In this document: positions 8,314-18,244 of the stretch, one piece after another | How positions within the stretch are numbered: position 1 is the stretch's first letter | Layout of the letters: every line of letters starts with the position of its first letter | Source of the DNA: Winogradskyella sp. | Lineage (GTDB): Bacteria > Bacteroidota > Bacteroidia > Flavobacteriales > Flavobacteriaceae | NCBI GenBank assembly: GCA_013002225.1 | Contig: JABDKL010000173.1 | Span: forward strand, 1-64,000 | Reading direction: 5' to 3' | Length of the DNA stretch: 64,000 nt | Notes under the pieces: generated by a model | What the model was told of the DNA's origin: nothing | Databases searched by the model: none | The model's input: only the letters and a program-made list of their open reading frames with translations | Translations under genes and position numbers: made by a program

Positions 8314-11300
8314 TTATTTTTTGTCAATCCACAATCTTGCATTCACAAAAGCTTCTAACCAGGGAGATACTTCATCCATTCTGTCATTAGGGTAGTTCGC
8401 CCAGTTCCATGGAAAGGTAGAACGCTCGATATGAGGCATTGTGACCAAATGCCGTCCTGTCTTATCACATAACATGGCTGTATTATAGTCAGATCCATTG
8501 GGATTTGCAGGATATTCAGCATAGCTATATTTAGCTACTATATCATAATTATCTTCTGAAAGCGGTAGTTTAAATTTGCCTTCTCCATGTGAAATCCAAA
8601 CGCCAAGTGTGCTACCCTCTAAATTTGATAACATCACAGAGTTGTTCTTTTGAATTTTTACAGAAGTAAAACTACTTTCGTGTTTGCAAGAGTCGTTATA
8701 CGTCATCTTTCCGTGTGTATCATGATCTGGATTAATAAGTTCTAACTCCATCCATAATTGACATCCGTTACAGATCCCAACTGAAAGTGTATCTTCTCTT
8801 TCAAAGAATTTTTTGATTACTCTGCTGGCTTGTTCATTGTATTTTATGGCACCTGCCCATCCTTTAGCAGAACCTAATACATCGGAGTTACTAAAGCCAC
8901 CTACAGCACCTAAAAATTGTATATCTTCAAGATTTTCTCGACCGGCAATAATATCAGTCATATGCACATCTTTTACATCGAATCCGGCTAAGTACATGGC
9001 ATTTGCCATTTCACGTTCAGAATTACTTCCTTTTTCTCTTAAAATGGCAGCTTTTGGTCGAGAGGTATTAGTCTTGATGGATAGGTCAGATAACTTTCCG
9101 GAAAAATGATTCGGAAAATTATAAATTAACGATTGATTTTTATAATTGTCAAAACGTTTTTTGGCTAAACCATTTGCCGTTTGTTTCTCATCGAGTAGGT
9201 AGGAAGTTTTGTACCACATATCTCTCAATCTAGAAACAGTCATAGTAAATACTTCATTGCCGTTAATTAAACCTAAAACGTCACTTTTCATCACGCGACC
9301 TATATTATGAAATTTAATATTGGCGGCTGTTAATACCGATTCTAGCGAATCGTCGACTCCCTGAAACACAATGCCAGCATTTTCAGCAAATAAGATTTTG
9401 AACGAATCTTTCTCCTTAATGGCAGTAATATCAATTTCGGCTCCTAGATTATTATCTGCAAAACACATTTCCAGTAGTGTTGTAATTAAGCCTCCAGACG
9501 CGACATCATGTCCTGCAACAATTTTTTTGTCTTTAATCAATTTTTGAACAGTATTGAAGACTGTTTTTACATAACTAGCACTTTTAATATTTGGGGTTGT
9601 ATTGCCTATTTTATTATTGATTTGTGCGAAAGAGCTTCCTCCCAACTCATAAGAATCTTGTGAAAGATTGATGTAATAAATAGACCCTTTATCATGTTGA
9701 AATACAGGCTCAATAACATTAGAAATATCATCACAATGTGCAGCAGCAGAAATAATTACTGTACCAGGTGAGATAACATCACCGTCTGGATATTTTTGCT
9801 TCATTGATAACGAATCTTTTCCTGTAGGTACATTAATACCTAAATCTATAGCAAATTCCGAAACGGCTTTAACCGCTTTATAAAGACGCGCATCTTCACC
9901 TTCATTTTTGCATGGCCACATCCAATTGGCTGATAAAGAGACACTTTTTAATCCATCGTTTAAAGGTGCCCAAATTATATTGGTTAATGCCTCAGCAATA
10001 GAATTTCTACTTCCAGCTTCAGGGTTTATTAACCCCGAAATAGGTGAGTGGCCAATACTTGTAGCAACGCCTTGTGTGCCCTTAAAATCCAGTGCCATTA
10101 CAGCTACATTATTTAAGGGAAGTTGTAATGGGCCAGCACATTGTTGTTTAGCTACTTTACCACCAACACAGCGATCTACTTTATTTGTTAACCAGTCTTT
10201 ACAGGCTACTGCTTCTAGCTGTAAAACCTGATCTAAATAATTATAGAAGTTATTGGTGTCATAAGATATTCCACTATAATCTTTTTGGACAGTAATGTCT
10301 TTCATAATAGTTTTTGGCGAACTTCCAAACATATCATCCAAGTCTAAATCCATAGGTTTATTTCCATTGGTTTTAGATTCAAAACAAAAATGCTTGTCAT
10401 CAGTGACATCACCAACAGTATATAGAGGTGAGCGCTCACGCTCTGCAATTTTACTAATATGCTCTAAGTGTTTCTCTGCAATTAATAAGCCCATGCGTTC
10501 TTGGGACTCATTACCAATAATTTCTTTATTTGACAGAGTTGGATCACCAACAGGAAGCTTATCTAAGTCTATACAACCACCAGTGTCCTCAATTAATTCT
10601 GATAGACAATTTAAGTGTCCGCCAGCACCATGATCGTGAATAGAGATAATCTGATTGTCCTCACTCTCTACCATGCCACGAACAACATTAGCAGCGCGTT
10701 TTTGCATTTCGGGATTAGAGCGCTGTACTGCGTTTAATTCTATTCCAGACGCAAAGGCTCCAGTATCTGCGGAAGACACTGCAGCACCACCCATTCCTAT
10801 TCTGTAATTATCACCACCTAAAACAACTATTTTATCACCGGCTACAGGTGTTTCTTTTATGGCCTGGTCCAATTTGCCATACCCTATGCCTCCAGCCTGC
10901 ATTATAACCTTATCATATCCAATCTTACCGTTTTTATCTTCGTGTTCGAAGGTTAAAACCGAACCACAAATAAGAGGTTGACCAAATTTGTTTCCAAAAT
11001 CAGAAGCGCCGTTACTAGCTTTTATTAAGATATCCATCGGTGTTTGGTAGAGCCATTGGCGCTCCTTAAACGCATTTTCCCAGCGTCTATCTTTTGATAA
11101 TCTGGAATACGATGTCATATATACGGCAGTACCTGCCAAGGGCAGAGATCCTTTTCCGCCTGCAAGTCTGTCTCTGATTTCTCCACCAGATCCCGTGGCT
11201 GCACCATTAAAAGGCTCTACAGTGGTTGGGAAATTATGTGTTTCGGCTTTAAGTGAAATTACAGATTCAAAATTCTTTGTGGTGTAAAAGTCGGGTATGT

Positions 11301-11982
11301 CTGAACGCAATGGTGCGAATTGCTCAGCAACAGGTCCTTTAATAAAAGCAACATTATCTTTATATGCTGAAACAATATCATTAGGATTTTGTTTCGAAGT
11401 TTCTTTAATCATTTTAAAAAGTGACATCTCTTTTTCTTCACCATCAATTATAAATGTCCCATTAAAGATTTTATGTCTGCAATGCTCCGAGTTTACTTGC
11501 GAAAAACCAAATACCTCAGAATCGGTTAAAGGTCGACCAATTTTTTTTGCAACGCCCTCTAAATATTTAACCTCTTCATCACTTAAGGATAAACCTTCCT
11601 GTTTGTTGTAAGCCGATATATCAACTATGTCTATTATATCTTCTGGCTTTATATCCACCTTAAAAATTGCCTGATCTAAGCTTAAATACTTTTCAGAAAT
11701 CATAGGATCGAACTCTTCAAAGTCTCTAGTACAAGCTTCAAACTCCTCAATTCTTTCAATGCCCTGAATACCCATATTTTGAGTGATTTCGACTGCATTA
11801 GTGCTCCAGGGCGTTATCATGGCTGCTCGTGGTCCAACAAAAAAAGCATCAATTGATGCTTGTTTTATTTTCTGGGCGTCGCCAAATAACCATTTTAATT
11901 TAGAAATGGTTTCGGTTGATAATTCTTTTGTGGCTTGAACAGCAAAAACTTTACTGTTTTGGTTTCCAAAGAAATGAATCAT
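8314..11982 (-). CDS. purL: Phosphoribosylformylglycinamidine synthase, large single-chain form
   Basis: A 1222-residue FGAM synthase, step 4 of purine synthesis: FGAR, glutamine and ATP give FGAM. The length shows the fused form found in proteobacteria and many Bacteroidota, with no separate PurQ or PurS. In order it has the N-terminal PurS-like and linker domains, two AIRS-type ATP-binding halves (SLKAETHNFPTTVEPFNGAA, then GKDSLSMK), and a C-terminal class I glutaminase. The glutaminase nucleophile is in VGICNGCQ and the catalytic His-x-Glu in SHGEGKF. Start ATG 11980-11982. A good promoter lies 35 bp upstream. Confidence 0.97.
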   Translation of the reverse strand: MIHFFGNQNSKVFAVQATKELSTETISKLKWLFGDAQKIKQASIDAFFVGPRAAMITPWSTNAVEITQNMGIQGIERIEEFEACTRDFEEFDPMISEKYLSLDQAIFKVDIKPEDIIDIVDISAYNKQEGLSLSDEEVKYLEGVAKKIGRPLTDSEVFGFSQVNSEHCRHKIFNGTFIIDGEEKEMSLFKMIKETSKQNPNDIVSAYKDNVAFIKGPVAEQFAPLRSDIPDFYTTKNFESVISLKAETHNFPTTVEPFNGAATGSGGEIRDRLAGGKGSLPLAGTAVYMTSYSRLSKDRRWENAFKERQWLYQTPMDILIKASNGASDFGNKFGQPLICGSVLTFEHEDKNGKIGYDKVIMQAGGIGYGKLDQAIKETPVAGDKIVVLGGDNYRIGMGGAAVSSADTGAFASGIELNAVQRSNPEMQKRAANVVRGMVESEDNQIISIHDHGAGGHLNCLSELIEDTGGCIDLDKLPVGDPTLSNKEIIGNESQERMGLLIAEKHLEHISKIAERERSPLYTVGDVTDDKHFCFESKTNGNKPMDLDLDDMFGSSPKTIMKDITVQKDYSGISYDTNNFYNYLDQVLQLEAVACKDWLTNKVDRCVGGKVAKQQCAGPLQLPLNNVAVMALDFKGTQGVATSIGHSPISGLINPEAGSRNSIAEALTNIIWAPLNDGLKSVSLSANWMWPCKNEGEDARLYKAVKAVSEFAIDLGINVPTGKDSLSMKQKYPDGDVISPGTVIISAAAHCDDISNVIEPVFQHDKGSIYYINLSQDSYELGGSSFAQINNKIGNTTPNIKSASYVKTVFNTVQKLIKDKKIVAGHDVASGGLITTLLEMCFADNNLGAEIDITAIKEKDSFKILFAENAGIVFQGVDDSLESVLTAANIKFHNIGRVMKSDVLGLINGNEVFTMTVSRLRDMWYKTSYLLDEKQTANGLAKKRFDNYKNQSLIYNFPNHFSGKLSDLSIKTNTSRPKAAILREKGSNSEREMANAMYLAGFDVKDVHMTDIIAGRENLEDIQFLGAVGGFSNSDVLGSAKGWAGAIKYNEQASRVIKKFFEREDTLSVGICNGCQLWMELELINPDHDTHGKMTYNDSCKHESSFTSVKIQKNNSVMLSNLEGSTLGVWISHGEGKFKLPLSEDNYDIVAKYSYAEYPANPNGSDYNTAMLCDKTGRHLVTMPHIERSTFPWNWANYPNDRMDEVSPWLEAFVNARLWIDKK

Positions 11983-12016
11983 TTATAGCTTGTGTTTGGT
12001 GTGAAAATTAAAAAGA

Positions 12017-12049
12017 CAAAGTTAATTCATTTTGCGGTATTCTCATCAA
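12017..12049 (-). promoter_or_regulatory. Predicted purL promoter
   Basis: On the minus strand TTG (12047-12049) is followed after 22 nt by TAACTTTG (12017-12024), a match to TAnnTTTG. It lies 35 bp upstream of the purL ATG. The spacer is a little longer than the 19 nt seen at rpmE2 and rpmH. Confidence 0.5.
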
Positions 12050-12094
12050 AAATTGAATACCATATCGCTAAGTATTTAACAGGTTTTAAACAAA

Positions 12095-12120
12095 AAAAGC
12101 AACTCAGACGAGTTGCTTTT
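12095..12120 (-). terminator. Intrinsic terminator of the endonuclease I gene
   Basis: AAAAGCAACTC (12095-12105) pairs perfectly with GAGTTGCTTTT (12110-12120) around a 4-nt loop. On the minus strand a run of seven Ts follows. It lies 20 bp past the stop codon. Confidence 0.9.
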
Positions 12121-12139
12121 CTTATTGGTTCAATTCTAC

Positions 12140-13966
12140 TTAGTTCTTAAGTAATCTTTTGCTTATGCTCTTTATCCCTTGACTAATCTTTAAAATATAA
12201 ACACCGCTTCTTAGCGATCGCATATTTAAAATTGTTGTCTCATTAATGTTTTTAAAAATAATCCGTTTTCCTAAAATATCAAACACTTCGACCGTAGTTG
12301 AGTCCTTATATTTCAACTGGATTGTTATATCAGATATTACAGGGTTAGGATATATTGAGAACATGTCTTCCGTATTTTCTTTAACACCTAGAGCATTATT
12401 ACAAGTCCAGGTTAAATCATCTAAAGCTATTCGAGCACTTCCAGAATTATTATCCTTTATAACAACCTGTACATTACCTTCTATATTAATTCCTGAAATT
12501 GTTTCGGTTTGTTGTGTGTTACTATATCCAATTGTACCTACTTGATTTCCATTTACAAATACATCTAATGTACCATCTGTACCCGTAAAAACCCTTTGAG
12601 TTGTAAGTGTTAAGTCACCAATTCCTCCTGAAATAGTTGGTGAGCTTAAAGTTCCGTTAGTTGCATTTCTGCAATCTATCGTTATAGCATTTCCGTTAAT
12701 AACCTGATCGGTTCTTGCCTCAGTTGCGTTCCATACACCGTTGGAACCTGACCAGGTCCGGTCTAAATACGAGCTATTATTAGAATTTGGAATATTGGCA
12801 AAATCTTCTGAAGCACAATCTGCACCAGAACCGTTATTTGTAGTTGTTTCACAATCTTGGTTGCTAAAACCAGATTCGTTACCAGCATCATCTTTTGCCT
12901 TTATGGTAAAACAATAGGTGGTACTTAAATTTAAACCATCAACAGTTGCCGATGTTGATACTGAATTTGTAATTAAGCCACCGTCTACATATATGTCATA
13001 TGATGTTACACCAACATTATCTGATGCCGCTGACCAATTTAATTGTATTGAATTATCTGTTGGATTTGATGCCACTAAATTTGTAGGTGCTGTTGGAGAT
13101 TCAGTATCTGGATTTGGATTCCAAATTAAATCTGCATATTCTGGATGGTCTACAAAAGGATTGGCATTACCTTGAAAATTATAAGCAGCATTATTTCTAT
13201 TGCGCTCTCGTTGATCCACAGGATCTATGTTGTAGTGCCAGTCTAATAAAACATCAATTGCCCAGGGGAAAAACACTTGGTCTTCCGTGCCATTGAACAT
13301 ATCAAAACTTGTGTATCCATCTACTGTACCTTCATAACGAACTGCGAAATAGAGTAAAGCTCGGGCTATATCTCCCTTAAATTCATCGATGGGTTCAAAC
13401 ACTAAGCCAGAATAGCCAGACATAGCACTGGTGCCACGTTGAGATCCGTTCTGAGATGTGAAATTTGGTGAAGCTACGTTGCCAAAAGGTAGTGAGCCTC
13501 TAAAATTATTCACTCGACAATCAGTTGGGATGACATGATGAATATCGCTCTGCATTGGGAATGCACTGTTAAAAGAAGATTGTGGTACTAAATGTTCTCT
13601 GTTATAACAGTCGCCTTCTGCAGTTTGATTCCCTCCATTGTCCACATTATGAAAAAAGTTATAAGGGTCGGAGCCAGTTGGATTTTCTGAATAAAAATCG
13701 AGAACAGTCCCATCATTTTCATAGTTCGATCCTCCAGTAACATTAATATCCGAATGGGTATCTACATAACCATTAGATCCACTGATTCCATTACCATCGT
13801 AAAGTTGATCGTATGTGCCAGCGTTGTGTCCATTCGTTGTTATATTGCTTAATTCCGTTTTTAAGTTATATCCAGATAAGCCATTGGCAGAATCGTAATA
13901 ATCTGATGGGATTTGCCCAAAGCTAACAATAGAAGTAAGTAAAAATAATAAGTAAAGGTGTTTCAT
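12140..13966 (-). CDS. Secreted endonuclease I with fibronectin III domain and T9SS sorting domain
   Basis: A 608-residue secreted nuclease. Residues 1-17 form a signal peptide ending near SFGQ. The endonuclease I domain spans about residues 20-275 and shows the catalytic region CYNREHLVPQSSF and HHVIPTDCRVN, as in EndA/NucM enzymes. A fibronectin type III domain follows at about 290-375 (from TAPTNLVASN to TIKAKDDAGNESG). A beta-rich domain precedes a type A T9SS sorting domain at the C-terminus (SIYPNPV, then VYILKISQG). The protein should be exported by T9SS and act on extracellular DNA. It begins 8 bp after the rsmB-like gene, so the two are probably co-transcribed, and it ends at a strong terminator. 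Confidence 0.92.
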   Translation of the reverse strand: MKHLYLLFLLTSIVSFGQIPSDYYDSANGLSGYNLKTELSNITTNGHNAGTYDQLYDGNGISGSNGYVDTHSDINVTGGSNYENDGTVLDFYSENPTGSDPYNFFHNVDNGGNQTAEGDCYNREHLVPQSSFNSAFPMQSDIHHVIPTDCRVNNFRGSLPFGNVASPNFTSQNGSQRGTSAMSGYSGLVFEPIDEFKGDIARALLYFAVRYEGTVDGYTSFDMFNGTEDQVFFPWAIDVLLDWHYNIDPVDQRERNRNNAAYNFQGNANPFVDHPEYADLIWNPNPDTESPTAPTNLVASNPTDNSIQLNWSAASDNVGVTSYDIYVDGGLITNSVSTSATVDGLNLSTTYCFTIKAKDDAGNESGFSNQDCETTTNNGSGADCASEDFANIPNSNNSSYLDRTWSGSNGVWNATEARTDQVINGNAITIDCRNATNGTLSSPTISGGIGDLTLTTQRVFTGTDGTLDVFVNGNQVGTIGYSNTQQTETISGINIEGNVQVVIKDNNSGSARIALDDLTWTCNNALGVKENTEDMFSIYPNPVISDITIQLKYKDSTTVEVFDILGKRIIFKNINETTILNMRSLRSGVYILKISQGIKSISKRLLKN

Positions 13967-13974
13967 TATTTGGG

Positions 13975-15186
13975 CTAATTTCGTTTTAACAGTGCCATAT
14001 AAAAACCGTCGAATCCAGATTTATAGGCCAAGACTTTCTTATCTTTTACAAAAGTAAAATCCTTGCCAGCTTCAGAATTTAAAAATTTATCAACTTGTTT
14101 TTGATTTTCTGAAGGTAAAACAGAGCAGGTTGCGTAAACCATTTTTCCACCAGGTTTAACCATTTTTGAATATTGCTCTAAAACTTCAGCTTGTGTTTGC
14201 TTAATACTTTCTACAAATTCTGGTTGCAACTTCCATTTGGCATCAGGATTACGGCGTAAAACACCCAACCCAGAACATGGTGCATCAATTAACAATCTAT
14301 CGGCTTTTCCGTGTAGTTTTTTAATTGGTTTGGTAGAATCAATGACTTTCATTTCTATATTATGAACCCCATTCCTTCTCGCTCTTATTTTTAGTTTTTT
14401 CAATTTACTCTCATAAATATCCATAGAGATTATCTGCCCTTTATTTTCCATTAAGGATGCCAAATGCAATGTTTTTCCTCCAGCACCAGCACACACGTCT
14501 ACAACCTTCATTCCGGGCTCTACGTCCAGATATTCTGCAACTAATTGTGAAGAGGCATCTTGTACTTCGAACCAACCATTTTTAAAGGCTTCTGTCATAA
14601 AGACATTTGCTCTTTCCTTTAGTTTTAATGCAGATGGGTGATCTGGTAGAAACTCAGTTTCAATTCCTTCGGACTCAAGTTTTAATTGTAAATCCTTTTT
14701 ATTGGTCTTTAATGTGTTTACACGCAAAATAACATCGGCCTGCTCATTTTGTTTAGCAAGTTCTTTGGTCCATTCTGCTTCACCTAATTCTTCTACACCT
14801 AGTTCGTCCATCCAATCAGGTACTGACTCTCTATATTTTCTAATTTTTGAAAGTTCGTCAAAACGCCCCTTAATTTTTCGTGATGGCGTATCTGTGAAAT
14901 ATTTCCAATCGGGTAATTTTATGCCTTTTAGTGTTGCCCAGACTGCAAAAATACGCCATAAGTTATCTCTATCATAAGGTGCTTTGACATCTGCTATTTT
15001 GGTATATAATCTTTTATACCTTACAATTTCATATACGGTTTCGGCAACAAAGCCTCGGTCTCGACTTCCCCAACGCTTATCGCGTTTTAGTAATTGTTGT
15101 ATTACTTTATCTGCATATTCTCCTTCATTAAAGATTTTATGTAGGCCGTCTATTACTGCGAAGCATAGGTTTCTGTGTAGTCTCAT
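13975..15186 (-). CDS. rsmB: RsmB/NOP-family rRNA cytosine-5 methyltransferase
   Basis: A 403-residue SAM-dependent RNA m5C methyltransferase. An N-terminal NusB-like helical region (residues 1 to about 140) is followed by the Rossmann methylase. The SAM-binding motif is VVDVCAGAGGKTLHLAS. The two catalytic cysteines are in DAPCSGLGVLRRNPDAKW and YATCSVLPSEN. This domain order fits RsmB, which methylates 16S rRNA C967 in E. coli; other NOP-family targets are possible. Start ATG 15184-15186. It lies 8 bp upstream of the secreted endonuclease, an odd operon partner. Confidence 0.85.
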   Translation of the reverse strand: MRLHRNLCFAVIDGLHKIFNEGEYADKVIQQLLKRDKRWGSRDRGFVAETVYEIVRYKRLYTKIADVKAPYDRDNLWRIFAVWATLKGIKLPDWKYFTDTPSRKIKGRFDELSKIRKYRESVPDWMDELGVEELGEAEWTKELAKQNEQADVILRVNTLKTNKKDLQLKLESEGIETEFLPDHPSALKLKERANVFMTEAFKNGWFEVQDASSQLVAEYLDVEPGMKVVDVCAGAGGKTLHLASLMENKGQIISMDIYESKLKKLKIRARRNGVHNIEMKVIDSTKPIKKLHGKADRLLIDAPCSGLGVLRRNPDAKWKLQPEFVESIKQTQAEVLEQYSKMVKPGGKMVYATCSVLPSENQKQVDKFLNSEAGKDFTFVKDKKVLAYKSGFDGFYMALLKRN

Positions 15187-15331
15187 TCTAAGTATTCAAT
15201 TTTAGCTTTTAAAAATGCATATTTATTTCTGCAAAAAAAAGTCATGCAAAGGTACGTTAAAAGTTTATTTGTTTGTGGTTTAGTGGGTTTATTCGTTTTG
15301 CTTTTCTATTTTTATATTTCAAATTGGCTTC

Positions 15332-16405
15332 ATGAGAAATCTAATTTCTATTTTCTTATTTATCAGTATTGTTTCGTGTAATTCTGAAGATGCTAAAAAG
15401 CCACGACATTTTTCTAAGGTAGAGATTGAAACATTGTTACAGGATTCCTTGTTAAACATAAGAGCCTTAGAAATTGATAATCAAGGTAATTTTGGATTCG
15501 CAACCTCTAAAGGCGAAATTGGTGGTAAAAGTTATGAATGGGATAACTATCCATCAAACGATTTGACTGAGCAAGCAAAATCGACCAAACAAATTAAGCA
15601 CGACTCGATAATTCCCAATTTTAGAGCCCTAGCTGTAACAAATAATGCAGGGTTTGTATTATCTGTTGGTACGCCAGCTTTGCTTTATAAGACCACAGAT
15701 TCTTTAAAGTTAGTTTATAAAGAAAGTCATGAAAAATCCTTTTATGATTCCATGGCGTTTTGGAATGACCAAGAAGGTATTGCTATTGGAGATCCAACAA
15801 ATGACTGCTTGAGTATTATAATAACAAGAGATGCTGGTGAAACATGGACCAAGTTAAGTTGTGAAAATTTACCAAAGGCCATAGAAGGTGAAGCAGCATT
15901 TGCAGCAAGTGATACCAATATTGCTACGGTTGGTGAACATACTTGGGTTGCTACAGGCGGGATGGCCAGTAGGATTTTATATTCTTCTGATAAAGGAAAA
16001 ACGTGGACAGTTTACAACACACCTATAATTCAAGGTAAAAAAACAACCGGAATATACTCTATCGATTTTTATGATGCTAAACTTGGCTTTGCTATTGGTG
16101 GTGACTATACACAACCCAATGACACATTAAAGAATAAAATTAGAACAACAGATGGAGGTCAAACCTGGGAAGTAATAGCCAATGCAAAAGGACCAGGATA
16201 CCGGAGTTGTGTGCAATTTGTTCCTAATTCTGAAGGGAAAGAATTAGTTGCTACTGGTTTTAACGGAATTGATTATAGTAATGATTTTGGTATTAGCTGG
16301 AAGCATTTAAGTGATGAAGGCTTTTATACGCTCCGATTTTTAAATGACTCTATAGCTTATGCGGCAGGTAATGGGCGGTTAAGCAAATTAACTTTTAAGG
16401 AATAA
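15332..16405 (+). CDS. YCF48/BNR-like beta-propeller lipoprotein
   Basis: A 357-residue lipoprotein: the signal peptide ends in the lipobox FISIVSC with Cys16. The mature part has repeated propeller blades with Asp-box-like patterns, for example ITRDAGETWTKL, SDKGKTWTVYN, TDGGQTWEVI and DFGISWKHL, the hallmark of YCF48/BNR sialidase-type propellers. Bacteroidota homologues are often labelled oxidoreductase without evidence. It probably sits on the periplasmic face of a membrane and binds a protein or ligand; no enzyme function is visible. It is monocistronic and convergent with the sigma-factor module, sharing a terminator with it. Confidence 0.8.
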   Translation: MRNLISIFLFISIVSCNSEDAKKPRHFSKVEIETLLQDSLLNIRALEIDNQGNFGFATSKGEIGGKSYEWDNYPSNDLTEQAKSTKQIKHDSIIPNFRALAVTNNAGFVLSVGTPALLYKTTDSLKLVYKESHEKSFYDSMAFWNDQEGIAIGDPTNDCLSIIITRDAGETWTKLSCENLPKAIEGEAAFAASDTNIATVGEHTWVATGGMASRILYSSDKGKTWTVYNTPIIQGKKTTGIYSIDFYDAKLGFAIGGDYTQPNDTLKNKIRTTDGGQTWEVIANAKGPGYRSCVQFVPNSEGKELVATGFNGIDYSNDFGISWKHLSDEGFYTLRFLNDSIAYAAGNGRLSKLTFKE

Positions 16406-16436
16406 ATAAAGAGAAGTTTAAAACTTCTCTTTATTT
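16404..16436. terminator. Bidirectional terminator between convergent genes
   Basis: A 16-bp perfect stem (16404-16419 with 16421-16436) has a single central A, so the tip of the stem must open as the loop. T-rich ends occur on both strands. It begins within the stop codon of the propeller gene and reaches the stop codon of the Spy-like gene, so it serves both. Confidence 0.85.
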
Positions 16437-16894
16437 TAATTCTTTCTGGAGCGATTTTCGCGCATTTCTTTTAATTTCTCCAAAAGCTTTCTGTTAAATT
16501 GGTCTTCGGCTGCTTTGAGCTTAATAATTTTTTCTGAAGAAATTACTTTTTTTAAATCACCTACAAGCTTCAATTTTGCAGCGTGTAGCTCGTTTTCGGC
16601 TTTTATTAGTTTATTTAAAAGTGCATCTGCTTCAGTCGATGACATATCTGGATTACTACGCATTTTATTTTTAATACCTCTGAGATCTGAAGATTTAATT
16701 TTATCGACTTTGGCTTCAAAATCATTATAAATAGGCCAAAACCCTTGTGCTTCTTCTCCGGTAAGGCTTAATTTTTCGGTAATAAAAGCGACCTTTTGAG
16801 CTTTTATACGATCCTTCATTTGTTCTCTACCTTGTGAAAAAGCATTAAAACTGATAAATATTATGAGGATTGGGATTAATTTTTTCATATTCAT
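16436..16894 (-). CDS. Spy/CpxP-like periplasmic helical protein of the sigma module
   Basis: A 152-residue exported protein with a signal peptide ending near NAFSQG. The rest is charged and helical, with the segment KLSLTGEEAQGFWPIYNDFE resembling the LTxxQ-like repeats of Spy/CpxP proteins. Bacteroidota homologues are called sensor of ECF-type sigma factor. It starts at the base immediately after the stop codon of the putative anti-sigma gene, so translation is likely coupled. It may sense envelope stress or act as a periplasmic chaperone for the sigma system; this is inferred from family and position. A second ATG lies two codons inside the first. Confidence 0.75.
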   Translation of the reverse strand: MNMKKLIPILIIFISFNAFSQGREQMKDRIKAQKVAFITEKLSLTGEEAQGFWPIYNDFEAKVDKIKSSDLRGIKNKMRSNPDMSSTEADALLNKLIKAENELHAAKLKLVGDLKKVISSEKIIKLKAAEDQFNRKLLEKLKEMRENRSRKN

Positions 16895-17398
16895 TTAGTC
16901 TATAAAATGTTCTAAATCTACATTTTCCAGTAGATAATCTTCTAAATTTTCTTGGTCATATTGAGGAGTTGCAATTGTGAAATTTTCCTCCAGTAAATCT
17001 GCGTCGGATAATAATTGTGCAAGTTCATAGCTGCTTAAATCTCTATTTTCTAAGTAAGCTTCTACCATATCAATAGATAATGATTCATCATTAGATTCGC
17101 CATTAATAAAAATAGAAAATAAAAAAATTATTGATGCAGCAAGGCTAGCAACAACTAAATACGATCTTCTGTTAAATAATTGTATGACTGGCTTTTCTTC
17201 TTCCTGTAATTTTTTAAACACCTGGTTGTCTACACCTTCAAAATAATTATTTGGAATGGTAAAACCTGGTGTTTTTATACCTTCAATAAGATCTTGATCT
17301 TTGATGCGCTCATTAAGTTTAGCATCAAAAGACTCAAAATAGTTATCTGGTACTTTAAATCCAGTAGCACTTATATTATGTATCTTATTTTTTTTCAT
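16895..17398 (-). CDS. Putative single-pass anti-sigma factor
   Basis: A 167-residue protein with one transmembrane helix near residues 79-97 (YLVVASLAASIIFLFSIFI). The N-terminal half is cytoplasmic and holds two copies of a short motif, GFKVPDNYFES near residue 13 and GFTIPNNYFEG near residue 45. The C-terminal half is acidic and would be periplasmic. It follows the ECF sigma gene by about 70 bp, the usual anti-sigma position, but lacks a recognisable zinc anti-sigma motif. Function is therefore inferred from topology and context. Confidence 0.65.
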   Translation of the reverse strand: MKKNKIHNISATGFKVPDNYFESFDAKLNERIKDQDLIEGIKTPGFTIPNNYFEGVDNQVFKKLQEEEKPVIQLFNRRSYLVVASLAASIIFLFSIFINGESNDESLSIDMVEAYLENRDLSSYELAQLLSDADLLEENFTIATPQYDQENLEDYLLENVDLEHFID

Positions 17399-17466
17399 AT
17401 TTATAATCCAAATATTTGGAAAATATCCTATTGATCCTATCTAGGACTATAAAATCTACAAAAGGT

Positions 17467-18009
17467 TTAATCAGACCTTAAAAAGGTTTCTATCTTTTTG
17501 ACAGCTATGTGATAGGAGGCTTTTAGTGCACCTTCACTAGTGTCTAAGATATCTGAAATTTCCTTATATTTTAAATCGTCAAAATATTTCATATTAAATA
17601 CCAGTTGTTGCTTTTCTGGTAACCTTGAAATGGCTTGTTGTAATTTTATTTGTATAGCATCACCTTCAAAATATACATCTGCAGCAAGATTATTAATAGC
17701 CTGATTTTGATACTCCTCATTAGTTATTTGCAATCGTTTGGCAACTTTATTTAAATGAGTTATGGATTCATTGGTGGCAATTCTATACATCCATGAAAAT
17801 AATTTACTATCCCCTTTAAACTTATCTATACTTCTATGCACCTTAATAAATGTATTTTGTAAAACATCATCTGCATCATCGTGGCTCTTTACAATTTTTC
17901 GAATATGCCAATACAACCGTTCCTTATAGAGTTGTAATAATTCTCTAAAAGCGGTGTCCTTAGATTTGGGATCCTGAAGGCGTAATATAAAATCTGATTC
18001 GTTAATCAA
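17467..18009 (-). CDS. ECF-type RNA polymerase sigma factor
   Basis: A 180-residue sigma-70 family protein with only regions 2 and 4. Region 2 contains DDADDVLQNTFIKVHRSI and the -10 recognition helix FSWMYRIATNESITHL. Region 4 contains RLPEKQQLVFNMKYFDDLKYKEIS and the HTH ending in LKASYH. The first usable start is TTG at 18007-18009; reading upstream there is no ATG before an in-frame TAA at 18052-18054. It heads a three-gene unit with the putative anti-sigma and Spy-like proteins, a layout common in Bacteroidota. Its regulon is unknown. Confidence 0.9.
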   Translation of the reverse strand: MINESDFILRLQDPKSKDTAFRELLQLYKERLYWHIRKIVKSHDDADDVLQNTFIKVHRSIDKFKGDSKLFSWMYRIATNESITHLNKVAKRLQITNEEYQNQAINNLAADVYFEGDAIQIKLQQAISRLPEKQQLVFNMKYFDDLKYKEISDILDTSEGALKASYHIAVKKIETFLRSD

Positions 18010-18244
18010 GTAAGTTTCTTTGCTATTAAGACTCGTTAAATTACTAAAAGTTTAATTAAAGCCATTTATTAAATACTATAATATTGTCATAATTGATTAT
18101 CAGCATATTACAATTAAAAACATCGATAAAAAGCAAAATAATTCGATAAAAAACATTTTTTTCTTGTTTTATAGATTTATTTATTATATGTTTGACGTGC
18201 TTAACCTATTAACCGTTATCAGTTTCCCCAAATCTGATAACAAA

